64,000 nt of DNA. It comes from Hyposmocoma kahamanoa. Lineage: Eukaryota; Arthropoda; Insecta; Lepidoptera; Cosmopterigidae. The translations under genes and the position numbers were made by a program. Below the pieces are notes generated by a model that was not told the origin of the DNA, searched no databases, and saw only the letters and a list, made by a program, of their open reading frames with translations. The stretch is from the NCBI RefSeq assembly GCF_003589595.1, contig NW_020653851.1:23900326-23964325 (forward strand), in the 5' to 3' direction. Numbering within the stretch: the stretch's first letter is position 1; each line of letters begins with the position of its first letter. Shown here piece by piece: positions 1-9,659 of this stretch.

Positions 1-2202
1 CGAGCCACCGCGCGTTTTTGACTTAAAGGGCTAGAATACAAAACTAGTGTTATCGTCGAAGAAAAAGTTTTCCCCCGGTCTCGCAAATCCAAATTCCCAA
101 CAAGGATTTATGGAAATGACGTTTAGTATACTAGTTTTAAAATTGCTTAGTACTTTTTGATCAATAATACGTTGTTTAAGCTTAGGGCATTTAATACTGA
201 AAATGCGAGGTGTTGAACGCGTACGAAGGCATTGATACAGTAATATGACAATAGATATACATATAATATAACCTCAGACGAATATTGATAAAAGAAATGC
301 ATAAAAAAAAAACAATATTAAAAAGATTACCAGAAAAACAAGCCGATCTCGAGAAATAAAAAGACGAGTAAAAGCCGTGACGGATATTGTACTAGATTCG
401 ATCTTCTTTGAAAAACCGAACCGAAGTCGATCAGAAAGGCGAATCACGAAATTTTGTTTTCGTACAATTTGATATCAGAACGGTCCTGCTTACGGAACAC
501 GACACATATAATGCAGTGACGTTCTTAAGCATATATACGTACGCCGTTAAATATAAAATTATGAATGTATTAATATAAAGCAACAAGTAAATAAGGTTCA
601 CCTGGAGCGGCAGTAACTCAGAGATAGAATGGTTATTTTTCAATTGAGAGTTCGAAACTCTGTGGCGCCATGTACGTATGGTTTTAATTTCTAAGTACAT
701 GTTTAGTAGAAATTAACGGAGAAATAAAAGATTGTTATGAAACCTGCATATCGCAGAAGGTTCGTCATTCTTGGAAAACGTTCCCAACACCCATTGGGGC
801 GATGTATATTGATTTGACGGTAACTGGAAATATATACATGCTTATAGAAAAAATAGACACTTTATCTTTTAATCTTAATTAAAGGTAAGTAGGTGGTATT
901 TTGGTCTGCGTCGCGAGACAAACTTGATTTTTCCAAAAGGGACACTACACTAGCTGGGGTTGGCGAATAATGACCTTCTGTGTTTATCAGCTGCCCTGGG
1001 GGTGATACCTATGGCATCCATGTTTCATGCAGGCAACAATAAAGGATTCGCAGTGTCTACACTACACCACGCGTTAGCTCTGCCAAATTTCCAAGGTCCG
1101 ATGTATGACCATCACGCATTTTGTCGTTCAGGTATTGTGTGTTATTCTTGAAATGTCTAATATAAATAAAAGATTGTTCTACTCGATATATCATTTAGAT
1201 AGATTACTACCAAGTTAAGTTATACGAGTTCGTTGGTACATCATCGTATCAGCCACTTAGATTTGTTAAATCTAATAAGGAACTTACTTTTGCGTCATGT
1301 ACATTGCTCTGGCCAAACAACCGAAGAATTTGTCACCACCGCAGAGGCACATTGTATTACTTATTAATACAACAAAATTGCAAAAAGTGCATAAAAATGT
1401 AAAAAACACTTCGTAAAAATATGAAGTGTAAAAAACGATATAAAAAAATACTTCTTTTATAAAATAAGTATAAAAATAAAGTATAAAAATATTAAAAATA
1501 AAATTTCAAAATGTAAATGATTGAAATTATGTCAATTAGACAAGGCAGAAAGAAATGCAACAGTGACCAGCCGCAGAGCACGCTTGTTTAAAGTCTTTTT
1601 CGTGTTTCGCGAACTTTGATTCGCACGCGTATTGACCGCACGGTAGCCGTAATGTTTTATATTGACATGCTTGGTATCCGGATCCAGATGCGGACACAAT
1701 GTGTACGCACCTGGACTGGTTAACACGGCTGAATAAGAGATAGCATGACGTGCGGGGGAAATTCTGTGTAAAAGGTAGACTGTTCAAAGCAAACGCACTA
1801 AAGTAGACATACGACTTATTTAATACATAATACGAGTTATTTGAAATTGAAATCAATAATTTTACAAAACAAAGCATTGGTCTCAGTATGGTTTGAAAAA
1901 TTACAATAAGCACCATCTATACCAAAGTCTTCGAACTACGTATAGCGAGGTAAATTCACGTTAGAATGTACCTACTTCAGAAAGATTCTAAGAGATGTCT
2001 CTCTCCTTAATGTTTTTAAAATGCCAATTTGGTACGGATGTTTGGGACTAAGGCATGCGGATTCGGTACCTGATATGGAATTTTAGATTTCCGGTACTGA
2101 ATCCCTCTACTGTTGATATTATTTAAAATGTCTCCAATCAATATAATACATAATAAAACCGGACATATGATGTAATATTTAAAAAAATATACCAAGTAAA
2201 CA
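1..2202. other. AT-rich stretch, no gene recognised
   Basis: No reading frame here has a recognisable domain, a coherent composition or a convincing start. Frames of up to 126 codons on the minus strand near 1536-1916 look like chance openings in non-coding DNA. The stretch 1375-1510 is very A-rich, with short runs of A separated by T. I see no repeat shared with the rest of the window. Confidence 0.5.
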
Positions 2203-2400
2203 TTGCTTGACCGAACAGGTACCATACTGATCCGCCACGCAGAGGTCCCGGGTGCGACTCCCGGGCCGGGCAAAAATTTACATTTATTTCTCTTGTGAGT
2301 TTGCGTGTAATTTGTGGTTGTCTATGCATGTGTCCATGGCACCCGCGACAGAAGGTTTCCCTAGTGCGGGGCTATGTTGAGTGTGTGCGTTATTACTACT
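2203..2400 (+). mobile_element. SINE family A, copy 1 (near full length)
   Basis: Family A is a SINE of about 205 bp. Its tRNA-like head carries an A box of the form TGGCCGAACGG and a B box GGTTCGATTCC. It is followed by a body containing GTGTAATTTGTGGTTGTCTA and ends in GTGCGGGGCTATGTTGAGTG and a GT/TTATTA-rich tail. It would be transcribed by RNA polymerase III and moved by a partner LINE. In this copy the A box is damaged (TTGACCGAACAGG) and the B box reads GGTGCGACTCC, so it is old and probably silent. Confidence 0.85.
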
Positions 2401-3849
2401 CAGTAAGAATTTATCTTCAATTTAAGTTGGTTTAACCATCTCACCTCATGTAAAGGTAGATAAGGACGAAGATGGTTCATGCTCAACTAGCAAATGGCCG
2501 TTCACACAGTCTATTATACCGTATCTTTCGAAGAATACAGAACACTGTAAAGATTCAATCAGTAATAATAATGAACGGGCAAGAGGTTTATGTGTATTGA
2601 TGGAGCTTCTGTAGTTTAAGGGTGAAACCTTTCACTAAATGTAGTTAACCAGTGGCTAAAAGAAGCGTGTGGGATTAATGATGTAACCTCACAATCCCTT
2701 GAAAATGTATCCTATAAAATAACGAAATGTTAACTAGCAAACGTCTGAGTTTGAGACTCTTTTAATTCCTCTCTATGTACGCCTTAACGAGCAAGTTGTT
2801 TCCAACGAGTAACTCGGCGGTCTCATGAATCAAAAGTGACTCCGTTACACCAAAGAGGAGCGTACTTGAGCTCTATGAAAAAATAAGGTAAAGTAAGAGC
2901 TACTACGATGTGAAGTAGCCTTTGTCTTTGAAAAGGTTGCAGACGCTGTAGTAATGGGCTGATATATCTGCTATCACTTAATTTTACAGGATGATTCAAA
3001 TGTTAGTGTTCAAGATGATCGTCGAGTGGTATAACAGATATATATCGGAATAGACACGCCTGTTTTCGGGACATTGAATATGAGCACAATGGCATCGCCT
3101 CTGTTGGTTTTGATTAAATTTTTTCTCTCTCTCTCTATCACTCTACAGCTTTCCTGAGTGATTGGACTTCAATCGAACCTTGCATCTGAGGAATATCTTT
3201 CCGACATTGTGCGATAGTATCGAATAGCTCAGAATAGATGTCTCAGAAATGTTGACTTTCAAAAGATGTCACCGTGTTTATCAATGGGTTTTCTATAAAT
3301 ATGTGCACGGCATTCAGAAGAAGGTCCCATGTAAGGCGTAAGCAGATAAGCGCCGGATGGTTTTACAATTCAAGTCCCATAATCTTACTGAGTTTGGGGG
3401 TGATTGTAATAGGTCGAGGTTCGTAGGGTTGGCACGACGCCATTTTTGGGCACCGGTTGCACATTAGCATTAGTCCCGTACGATTTGCGACTTGGCCAGA
3501 TTTCTGGGGTACATCTATAAGCTACTACTCAGTGTTATTAAAAAATAAATATCCTTTCTTCTTCATTCCGTTTTGGGTAAAAATGCAAAAGTAACAAAAT
3601 CTTTTCCTGCTTAAGGTTTTTTATTAGAACTTGGAATACTGGAAATCAATAGTCTGTGTATCCAGGACAGGCACAAGTACCATAAATTACCGGTCATTTT
3701 TGGAACCGGGAGCTTGGCCTAGTTGGGACGACTGATGACGGTAATTACTAACCATCGTTGGATAATTGCTTTTGTTTAATAGTTTTAAGCACTTAACACC
3801 AAATTTTTACCACTTTGTACAAGCTGATGATATAACCAACAAGTGTTGT
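2401..3849. other. No gene or repeat recognised
   Basis: A CT-rich tract at about 3122-3148 resembles a polypyrimidine run ending in ACAG, but no open exon follows, so I do not call a splice site. The rest is unassigned DNA of mixed composition. Confidence 0.45.
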
Positions 3850-4150
3850 TTTATTTTTTTAATATAATACCGAGTGACGGGATGAACAAGTCGTGCGTCT
3901 GATGGTAAGCTACGCGCCTGTTCATAACAGGTGCAGTGCCAGTCAGAGCTTTAAATCGCAAAGATCTGAGGAGCACTGCCACTGCACCCGTCACCCTAAA
4001 ACATAAGTTGACAAGTCCCATGTGCCTGTAATTTCACCATTCTAAAGCGAAACACGGTAATGCTTACATTAACGCTTGGCGGCTGCAATAGGTAAGATGG
4101 CAGTACTTCACTGGACGAACTCTTTCACAAGGAGCTTACTGCCACTAAAA
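3850..4150 (-). mobile_element. Repeat family B, copy 1 (near full length)
   Basis: Family B is a dispersed element of about 300 bp. Read on the minus strand it starts near AGCTCCTTGTGAAAGAGTTC, passes GTAATGTCAGCATTACTG-like and ACAGGCACATGGGACTTGTC motifs, and ends in CCCGTCACTTGGTATTATA plus an A-run. The A-rich end makes retroposition likely and sets the strand I give. I find no convincing tRNA head, so it could be a SINE of other origin or the 3' end of a LINE. This copy covers nearly the whole unit and is diverged. Confidence 0.75.
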
Positions 4151-4484
4151 CTTGTTAATAAACCCGTGACAAACGGCAGGTTATAATTTGGCAATGGGAC
4201 GTTTTGTACAACTCCTTCCGAATTGGAAACAATCAAATTCTAAGTTGGCTATAAAAATTCGACAATTTTCGATAGTATTTAAGTCTTCGGCGGTTGTCAG
4301 GGGTAAATTAAAAATTACAATTGTTGAAAAGATACAAAATATATTTGGATACTAGCAAAAGCATCTGCAGTAACAGCGAAGAACATTAGACTAAATTAAT
4401 TAGTTTAAAACTTTGAATTTGCGAAAAAGTAAGTTGTTGACTTGGTTATGAGCTGTCAATAGATTTCACTGCATGTAACTCTTA
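4151..4484. other. No gene recognised
   Basis: Short AT-rich spacer between a family B copy and the MITE that starts at 4485. Nothing coding or repeated was seen. Confidence 0.45.
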
Positions 4485-4649
4485 TGGTCGTATTCCAGAA
4501 CTCTACTCAATGCTCAAGTTAGGACTTGAGTATTGCAGTGAGCACTGAAAATCATACACAAGTACTTGCCATTAGGGTCGTATTTCCAGTGCTTGTGTTT
4601 CCAGTGCAATCCTGACTTGAGCATTGAGTAGAGTTCTAGAATACGACCC
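4485..4649. mobile_element. Harbinger-like MITE, 165 bp
   Basis: The two ends are inverted copies of one another for about 39 bp. The left begins with GGTCGTATTCCAGAACTC and the right ends with GAGTTCTAGAATACGACCC. A TTA trinucleotide lies directly outside each end (4482-4484 and 4650-4652), as expected for the 3-bp TWA target duplication of PIF/Harbinger transposons. The element has no coding capacity, so it would need transposase from elsewhere. A second GGGTCGTATTTCCAG motif lies inside at about 4575, which suggests an internal duplication of an end. Confidence 0.7.
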
Positions 4650-5396
4650 TTAGAATGGTTACATCCAGGGCCATTTAGCAGCGATGCAAACGTCGCATAT
4701 GTAACCAATCTAAAGGTAGGATACGTATTATCCCGTTGATATCTGCCTGGGACAATTGTCCTTTGTCATTCTTGATAATTATTTTTTTTAACTATAAATT
4801 GTGGATTTAATAATTCTCCATTCGTTCTCTTAAGACAAGGACTTATCGGCTTAAGTCGACCCTTCAACGTGGCGGTCATAATGTAAACATTCCTTTAGGC
4901 ATAGGTCATTGGTCTAAACCTTAGAAGATGAAAAAAATGAATGAAGTCTAAATGTTACGTGAGGGCTTCGGTAGGGGAGATTTGTCATAGCTAATCCTGA
5001 CATAATAATCGTACATCATTTGTCGCTGATAATTTTATACCGTTGGTTGTTTTTTACGGAAAATAGTTTTGAAACGCCAGAATAACAATACGAATAAAAT
5101 TTGTCCTAAAACGCATTTATTTATAGAATGTCGAATTGTCAATTTAATCTAAGTAACCCAAGTGCAACAGTGTGTCGTTAATTGTACCTACCTTAAAAAA
5201 ACGAATAAATATTTTAAGTATTCTCTTCTTAACTCTCACTTAATTAATTTATAAATTTCCTTATTTTTTAGTCACATTTTGAATTTTATATCATATATTG
5301 TCCCAGCGGATAATACATAGCAAATGAATTAGAAAATAAAATTCCTGGGCAAGATCAAATTGGTTAACATTACGTTCAGGGTTAGGTTGGAATATC
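4650..5396. other. AT-rich spacer, no gene recognised
   Basis: No reading frame or repeat could be supported here. Confidence 0.45.
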
Positions 5397-5527
5397 ATAA
5401 TAACGCACACACTCATAGCCCCGTACTAGGGAAACCCTGTATCGCGGGTGCCATGGACACAGACAGACAACCACAAATTACACCCAGTAATTCAGCATTT
5501 GTAACCGTTCGGCCACCGAGACAGTTA
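5397..5527 (-). mobile_element. SINE family A, copy 2 (internal deletion)
   Basis: Body and A-box end are both present, but about 75 bp between them, including the B box, are gone. The junction is near 5490, where the body motif CAAATTACACCC runs into the head motif GTAACCGTTCGGCCAC after a short unrelated stretch. A copy without a B box should not be transcribed by Pol III. It lies 170 bp from copy 3 in the opposite orientation. Confidence 0.8.
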
Positions 5528-5699
5528 CATATGAATAATATATGAATATATATGAAAAGGCAAAAGAGAATTTGTTTACATTTCCGAATATGTTCCAAAT
5601 AATTGTCTAAGTTGAATAACAACTTTCGTGATATATAGTTAAGTGAAAGTGTATAATTTTGTTCAAATCCACCTTTTACGATGAATTAAGTACATTTTA

Positions 5700-5896
5700 A
5701 CTGCCTCCGTGGCCGAACGGTTACCATGCAGAGGTCCCAGGTTCGATTCCCGGGTCGGGAGAAATATTTGTATGGCCTACATTTATTTCTCTCGTGAGTT
5801 TGGGTGTAATTTGTGGTTGTCTATGTGTGTGTTCATGGCACTCGTGACACAGGGTATCCCTAGTGCGGGGCTATGTTGAGTGTGTACGTTATTATT
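5700..5896 (+). mobile_element. SINE family A, copy 3 (good promoter boxes)
   Basis: The A box TGGCCGAACGG and the B box GGTTCGATTCC are both intact, although about 12 bp of the head between them are missing (ACCATGCAGAGG in place of the longer form seen at 57058). The 3' end runs into an A-rich tract at about 5897. It is one of the better preserved copies. Confidence 0.88.
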
Positions 5897-6084
5897 AAAA
5901 AAAAAAATAATATAATTACATTTTTATTTATTATATTATATTTACATTTTAATACAATTGCAATCACACCAAATTAAATTCGAGGTAAAATAAAATATGA
6001 ATTATGGATATCGCTATTTGTACAAAAACAAAATATTCGTTAGTCATACCAAATATTGGGGAAACGAGAATCGAAAATAAAATT

Positions 6085-6222
6085 ACTTGTCAACGTGTCA
6101 TGGTGAAACATTAAACGGTGTAATACAAAAAAATTGTAACGTGTTGTCGGACAAATGAAACAAAATCTGTGGAATAAAAGCCGAAATGTTTTCGGAGAAA
6201 CATAATTCTGTAAAACATGTCT
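6085..6222. repeat. Dispersed repeat family H, copy 1
   Basis: About 140 bp here match 50365-50505 in the same orientation. Shared blocks include GTGAAACATTAAACGGTGTA, AATGAAACAAAAT and GTTTTCGGAGAAACA. No coding content, terminal repeats or tail are seen, so the class is unknown. Confidence 0.6.
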
Positions 6223-6639
6223 CTAGCTTGTAGAACAATTTCTCAGAACACCGGCCTCCAGCAACCAACAAAGCAATATACATACAAACACATACAGTTA
6301 CACTTTTTTACGACACGAACGAAGAATAGAAAGCCAATAAATAAAATTTTAAGTATACTGATTTTCAAAACAGCCTATTGCGAGAATTGTCTAGTAAATT
6401 GTAATTTGACAGTAGTTTAAAAACTTATGAAACATCAAATTGCTTTTCACCTCAGCAGCTCGAACAAGGCTATTTTGCTGTGTGAAATCAGTGAGCAAAA
6501 TCTTATTTTGCTCACTCCGTGAGAAAAAGTAGCTTTTTGCTTTTTAAGTGGAGACTTGTCATTTAATGCGAAGTGCAAAGTCCAAATTGTATTAACAATT
6601 AAAATATAACGCTACGACAACAGTAATAATATTCAATAC

Positions 6640-6795
6640 TTACTTTTGCGGCTAGGAAAGTGCAATCTGGAGCTTCATTAAGAAATTTTTCAATATTAGC
6701 AGCCGTGAAAACTTTCGATTTTTTTGAAGATTCGATAAACCTAAAACAGACTTCGCATTCTTGGGCACAACCTAGCACCTCCAGTGATGCGAATC
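6640..6795 (-). pseudogene. Exon-like stretch with splice donor, possible recombinase N-terminal scrap
   Basis: On the minus strand this open stretch encodes a CxxC pair (ECEVC), then KVFTAANIEKFLNEAPDC and TFLAAK, and ends at a consensus GTAAGT donor. The pattern of a CxxC start followed by a FLNEAPD-type helix resembles what I remember of the N-terminal exon of insect Crypton-like recombinases. It runs opposite to the plus-strand frame it overlaps, so two parts of one ancestral gene may have been joined in inverted order. The assignment is tentative. Confidence 0.3.
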
Positions 6796-6974
6796 ATACC
6801 CAAACCCGCCCAGAATCACCAACTTTTACGGTGCGGGAAGGGTCACAATCCAGCTCAACTCATAATGAAACCTCGACCACTACTCAAGTAGCAAACACTA
6901 CGACGATTACTGTTCCAAATAAAACAGTAACTTTTAATCTACAGAATTGTACAAACTTCACGTTCCACTTTTAA
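6660..6974 (+). pseudogene. Small frame, possible C-terminal scrap of a transposon protein
   Basis: The frame has 104 codons. From about residue 37 the protein is rich in Ser, Thr and Asn and ends in VTFNLQNCTNFTFHF followed by a stop. That low-complexity linker and tail look coherent and resemble, from memory, the C-termini of insect Crypton-like tyrosine recombinases. No catalytic residue is present, so it cannot act alone. The first 30 or so codons overlap an exon-like stretch on the other strand and may not belong. It could equally be a chance frame. Confidence 0.3.
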
Positions 6975-7098
6975 TTTTTTGTAAATTCTGTATTTTTGTA
7001 AATATACAATGATGCATTTGCTTTCATGACGTGTTTTTATTACTTGTCCCTTTAGTATATATATATGTTCTCGCTGCTGAGGTGAAAAGTTGTATGTA

Positions 7099-7265
7099 TC
7101 ACGCGAGAGCAAAGTTATTTTGCAGCTCGTATTTTTGAGTCCCTCGCTTCGCTCAAGATTCTAATTCTGAATCACTCGCTACGCTCGTGATTCAACTATA
7201 GAATCTTTCGCTTGCTCAGGACTCAAAAACAGCACTCGCACCAAAAAACGACTTTGCTCTCTTGT
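7099..7265. repeat. Long foldback (nested palindrome) with CTCGC/GCTCG modules
   Basis: The whole 167 bp folds on itself. Outer arms are GAGAGCAAAGT...TTTTTGAGTCC and its inverted partner GGACTCAAAAA...ACTTTGCTCTC. Middle arms are AAGATTCTA and TAGAATCTT. The innermost hairpin is TGAATCAC...GTGATTCA. The loops carry CTCGCTTCGCTC, CTCGCTACGCTCG and TTCGCTTGCTC. No coding frame is present. A similar foldback lies at 22887-23006. These are probably MITE-like elements. Confidence 0.65.
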
Positions 7266-7494
7266 TGAACAAATAACTATTGGTTGGTTCCGCATTCCGC
7301 AACAGTGAAAGTGTTGAATAAATCACTTTGGAAAAAAACATGTAGTAAAATTGAGGATACACTGATTAATATATGACGTGAAAACTCGATTCCTAAATTT
7401 TCACAATAGAATAAAAATACAAGTCACTTCGATATTTTACAACAAAACCTCTGTATTAAACATGTACTTTAACAAATACCAATGATTTTTTTTA

Positions 7495-7665
7495 TATCAA
7501 CTGAATAAAATAGAACACGTATATGTATTTTTCAAATGCCTTTATTTTTGTTGGTAAGAAAATAAATTCTCAATAAAGCCATTGTCCCTGCTGCTCGAGC
7601 AAAGCAAAATAAGTCCTATTACTACGGCAAAAGTTTTAATTCGAGCTGCGGTTACTAAACTAAAC
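7495..7665. repeat. Dispersed repeat family F, copy 1
   Basis: This matches 39865-40022 in the same direction through ACTGAA-TAAATAGAACA, an AATAAAGCC/AATGAAGCC block and AATTCGAGCTGCGGT versus AATTCGAGCTGAGGT. It is non-coding and of unknown class. Confidence 0.5.
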
Positions 7666-8309
7666 TACCTGTTACTAAAATACTAGTCCATGTCACTATT
7701 ACTGGAATTCAAAGACTTTTTGTATACATACACACATACGTAAGCTCACGCCCTTGTCCCACACGAGGGATAAGTAGAGACTACAGAACACCACCTTACT
7801 TTTTCTGACAATTTTCTAGCCTCACATTCATTAATTAACCTTTTCATACAACTTATTTTATTCTTGTCACTTAGGATTCCACCGTTTTTGAGGATATCAC
7901 TGATCTGGTCATTGTAAGGTCTTCTGAGACGTCCTCTGAAAACCCATACCATTCACATTCGCATCATAAATCTGTTTGGTAAAATTTTTGTATATATTTT
8001 CGCAATCACTGTCATCGTCATTCATGTTTTCCTTGTTGTCCTTACGTACATACATACCTACATACTTACCTACGTACATACCTAACTTAGGAATTAAAAT
8101 CATAGATAGGTAGGTACACGCCGTCACATGGACTCTTAGGACTAACTGTTCCGTTTATATTAGTTGATCTACGAATAAATTATAAATGAACGATACTAAA
8201 TTAATACTTGATAGCCAAAAATAATATTTGATCCCTTTTTTCACATAGGTCAAATCCTGGTTGCGCCCTCCATTCAGTAGGTTACGAGTAGGTTAGGTTA
8301 GTATATAAT
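7666..8309. other. No gene recognised; ACATACMTA-rich patch
   Basis: A patch at 8040-8090 repeats CTACGTACATACC-like words and gives the appearance of degraded microsatellite DNA. Nothing else is recognisable before the LINE 5' region near 8310. Confidence 0.45.
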
Positions 8310-8589
8310 CGCCAGGTGGCGCTGGTGCGGCTAACTGCCAAATTTAAACGCTCTGTGAATTTTTAATATTATTACTAATTTAAACATTTGTAAGTTAACT
8401 AAAACGAACGTAATTATTCCGTTGACTACAAGATTAATCAGTGTTGTGAAATACAAAAACAAAAAATCAGTGAAAATGGCTCCACCATCGAAAGCTGCCC
8501 TTGATAGGTTAGTGGAAGTAATTTCAAATTTTGGAATCAAAAATCAATGCCTTGAATATGAAATTAGATAACTGCGCACTGTCAGCCTT

Positions 8590-8875
8590 CACTTGTTTAA
8601 TTTTAGTGTGGAAACCACTCCGGAAGACATAAAGCAGCATCTACAGTCACAGCTGCGCATTAGTGGAGTATGCTGCGAGGGCTATCAACGCGCGGTGAGT
8701 ACGCGTCCTTCAAGCTAGAAGTGCCAGCCAACAAAGTCCAGTCTGTCCGGGATTCTGGACTGTGTCCTACCGGAGTTTCCATTAGAAAGCTCAACATTAT
8801 CAGTTCAAAAAACTCACGAAGAACTCACACGCCCCACGATTGGGGATAGCCTCAAATACAAAAATTAACCTAACA
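8590..8875 (+). pseudogene. LINE ORF1 C-terminal remnant
   Basis: The readable peptide runs from ETTPEDIKQHLQSQLR through STRPSSFKLEVPA to GVSIRKL. This matches the RNA-binding C-terminal fold of ORF1 proteins of insect jockey/CR1 elements, where SFKL-V and LVRK-like motifs close the domain. A short MAPPSKAALDRL peptide with a start codon lies upstream at 8476 and soon hits a stop, so most of ORF1 has been deleted. ORF1 proteins bind element RNA in the ribonucleoprotein particle. Confidence 0.6.
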
Positions 8876-8877
8876 TA

Positions 8878-9573
8878 ACGGTCTTACATCAAAATGTACG
8901 TTCCATTACTAGTAAAACGGGAGTACTAGATAATTTTACACAAACACAATCCCGATATAATTGTGTGTTCCGAAACATGGTGTAGAAACAACGTAATAAA
9001 ACGCGTGAAGTTAAGTGGGTATGAGCTCGCAAATTACTACTGCCGGCCGCGCGTCCATCACGGCGATGTAGCCTTGTTTACGAAGACAGGAATTTTATTC
9101 AAAAGTAAAGAACTGACCTACAGGACCTGAGTGTTGAATATCAGGAATTTAGTGCAATAGAATTATATTCAGATAGTATTATTATTGTTGGTATATATAG
9201 AACCGGAAACGGTGATGTTAAATTATTTTTATGTTCAATTGAAAAATTATTATCAGTAATATTTGACGAAAATAAAAGGTTCATTTTAGTCGGTGATATA
9301 AACGTGGATTATATGACTGACAACTCGGATAGGCGGCGCCTAGACGACTTATTGCGCTGTTATAACTCAGAAAATATTGTCGATTTTCCCACACGCGAAT
9401 GTGACACTTGTAGCACTTCTTTGGATTGTGGGATAGTTTCGAGCGATGACTGTTGCGTAACCGTTTCTCCGTTAGACTCGCCGATAAGCGACCACAGTGC
9501 GCAGCTGTTTGCATTGTCTGTTACGCGACACAAAAATACAAACAAATTTATACATCGACGTACGTATCTTTGA
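8878..9573 (+). pseudogene. LINE endonuclease domain (APE-like)
   Basis: Near the start is LHQNVRSITSKT, the usual N-terminal strand of the domain. Later come FILVGDINVDYM (the GD-N catalytic motif, about 9280-9315) and SPISDHSAQL (the SDH catalytic motif, about 9475-9510). The domain nicks target DNA to prime reverse transcription. In-frame stops and frameshifts before 9180 break it, while the second half is open from 9304 to 9573. Confidence 0.75.
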
Positions 9574-9659
9574 AGAAGAATCAATTAATTTACTTTATAA
9601 GGACATTTATAATTATAATTGGGATTTCATATATATATTATATTTTATATATATTATAT

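Larger units (their letters stand above)
6440..7092. mobile_element. Interval bounded by inverted repeats, possible non-autonomous DNA transposon
   Basis: The left end (CTTTTCACCTCAGCAGCTCG, from about 6447) and the right end (CGCTGCTGAGGTGAAAAG, to about 7090) are inverted copies of each other. Just inside the left end is a perfect 12-bp hairpin (AGTGAGCAAAAT and its complement, about 6490-6516). The interior holds a small plus-strand frame (6660-6974) and an opposed minus-strand exon-like stretch. The whole could be a deleted and rearranged transposon. The mechanism class is not settled, because the inner coding scraps remind me of tyrosine recombinases, while terminal inverted repeats suggest a DDE element. 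Confidence 0.45.

Noticed and set aside
960..1151. Plus-strand frame MANNDLLCLSAALG... as a small protein
   Set aside because: 63 codons, no recognised motif or signal peptide, no neighbours that support it.
1536..1916. Minus-strand frame of 126 codons as a possible gene
   Set aside because: No domain, AT-driven composition, no supporting start or splice context; overlaps another frame on the same strand.
2203..2280. Genuine tRNA gene at the tRNA-like heads
   Set aside because: The heads are followed by the same SINE body at many loci, and the acceptor stem does not close; they are SINE promoters, not tRNA genes.
3122..3165. CT tract ending in ACAG as a splice acceptor of a host exon
   Set aside because: No open exon follows and no matching donor or coding sequence was found upstream.
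5413..5622. Minus-strand frame across the family A SINE
   Set aside because: It is simply the antisense reading of the SINE and its promoter; the same peptide pattern occurs wherever family A copies are present (for example 47209-47409 and 57084-57278).
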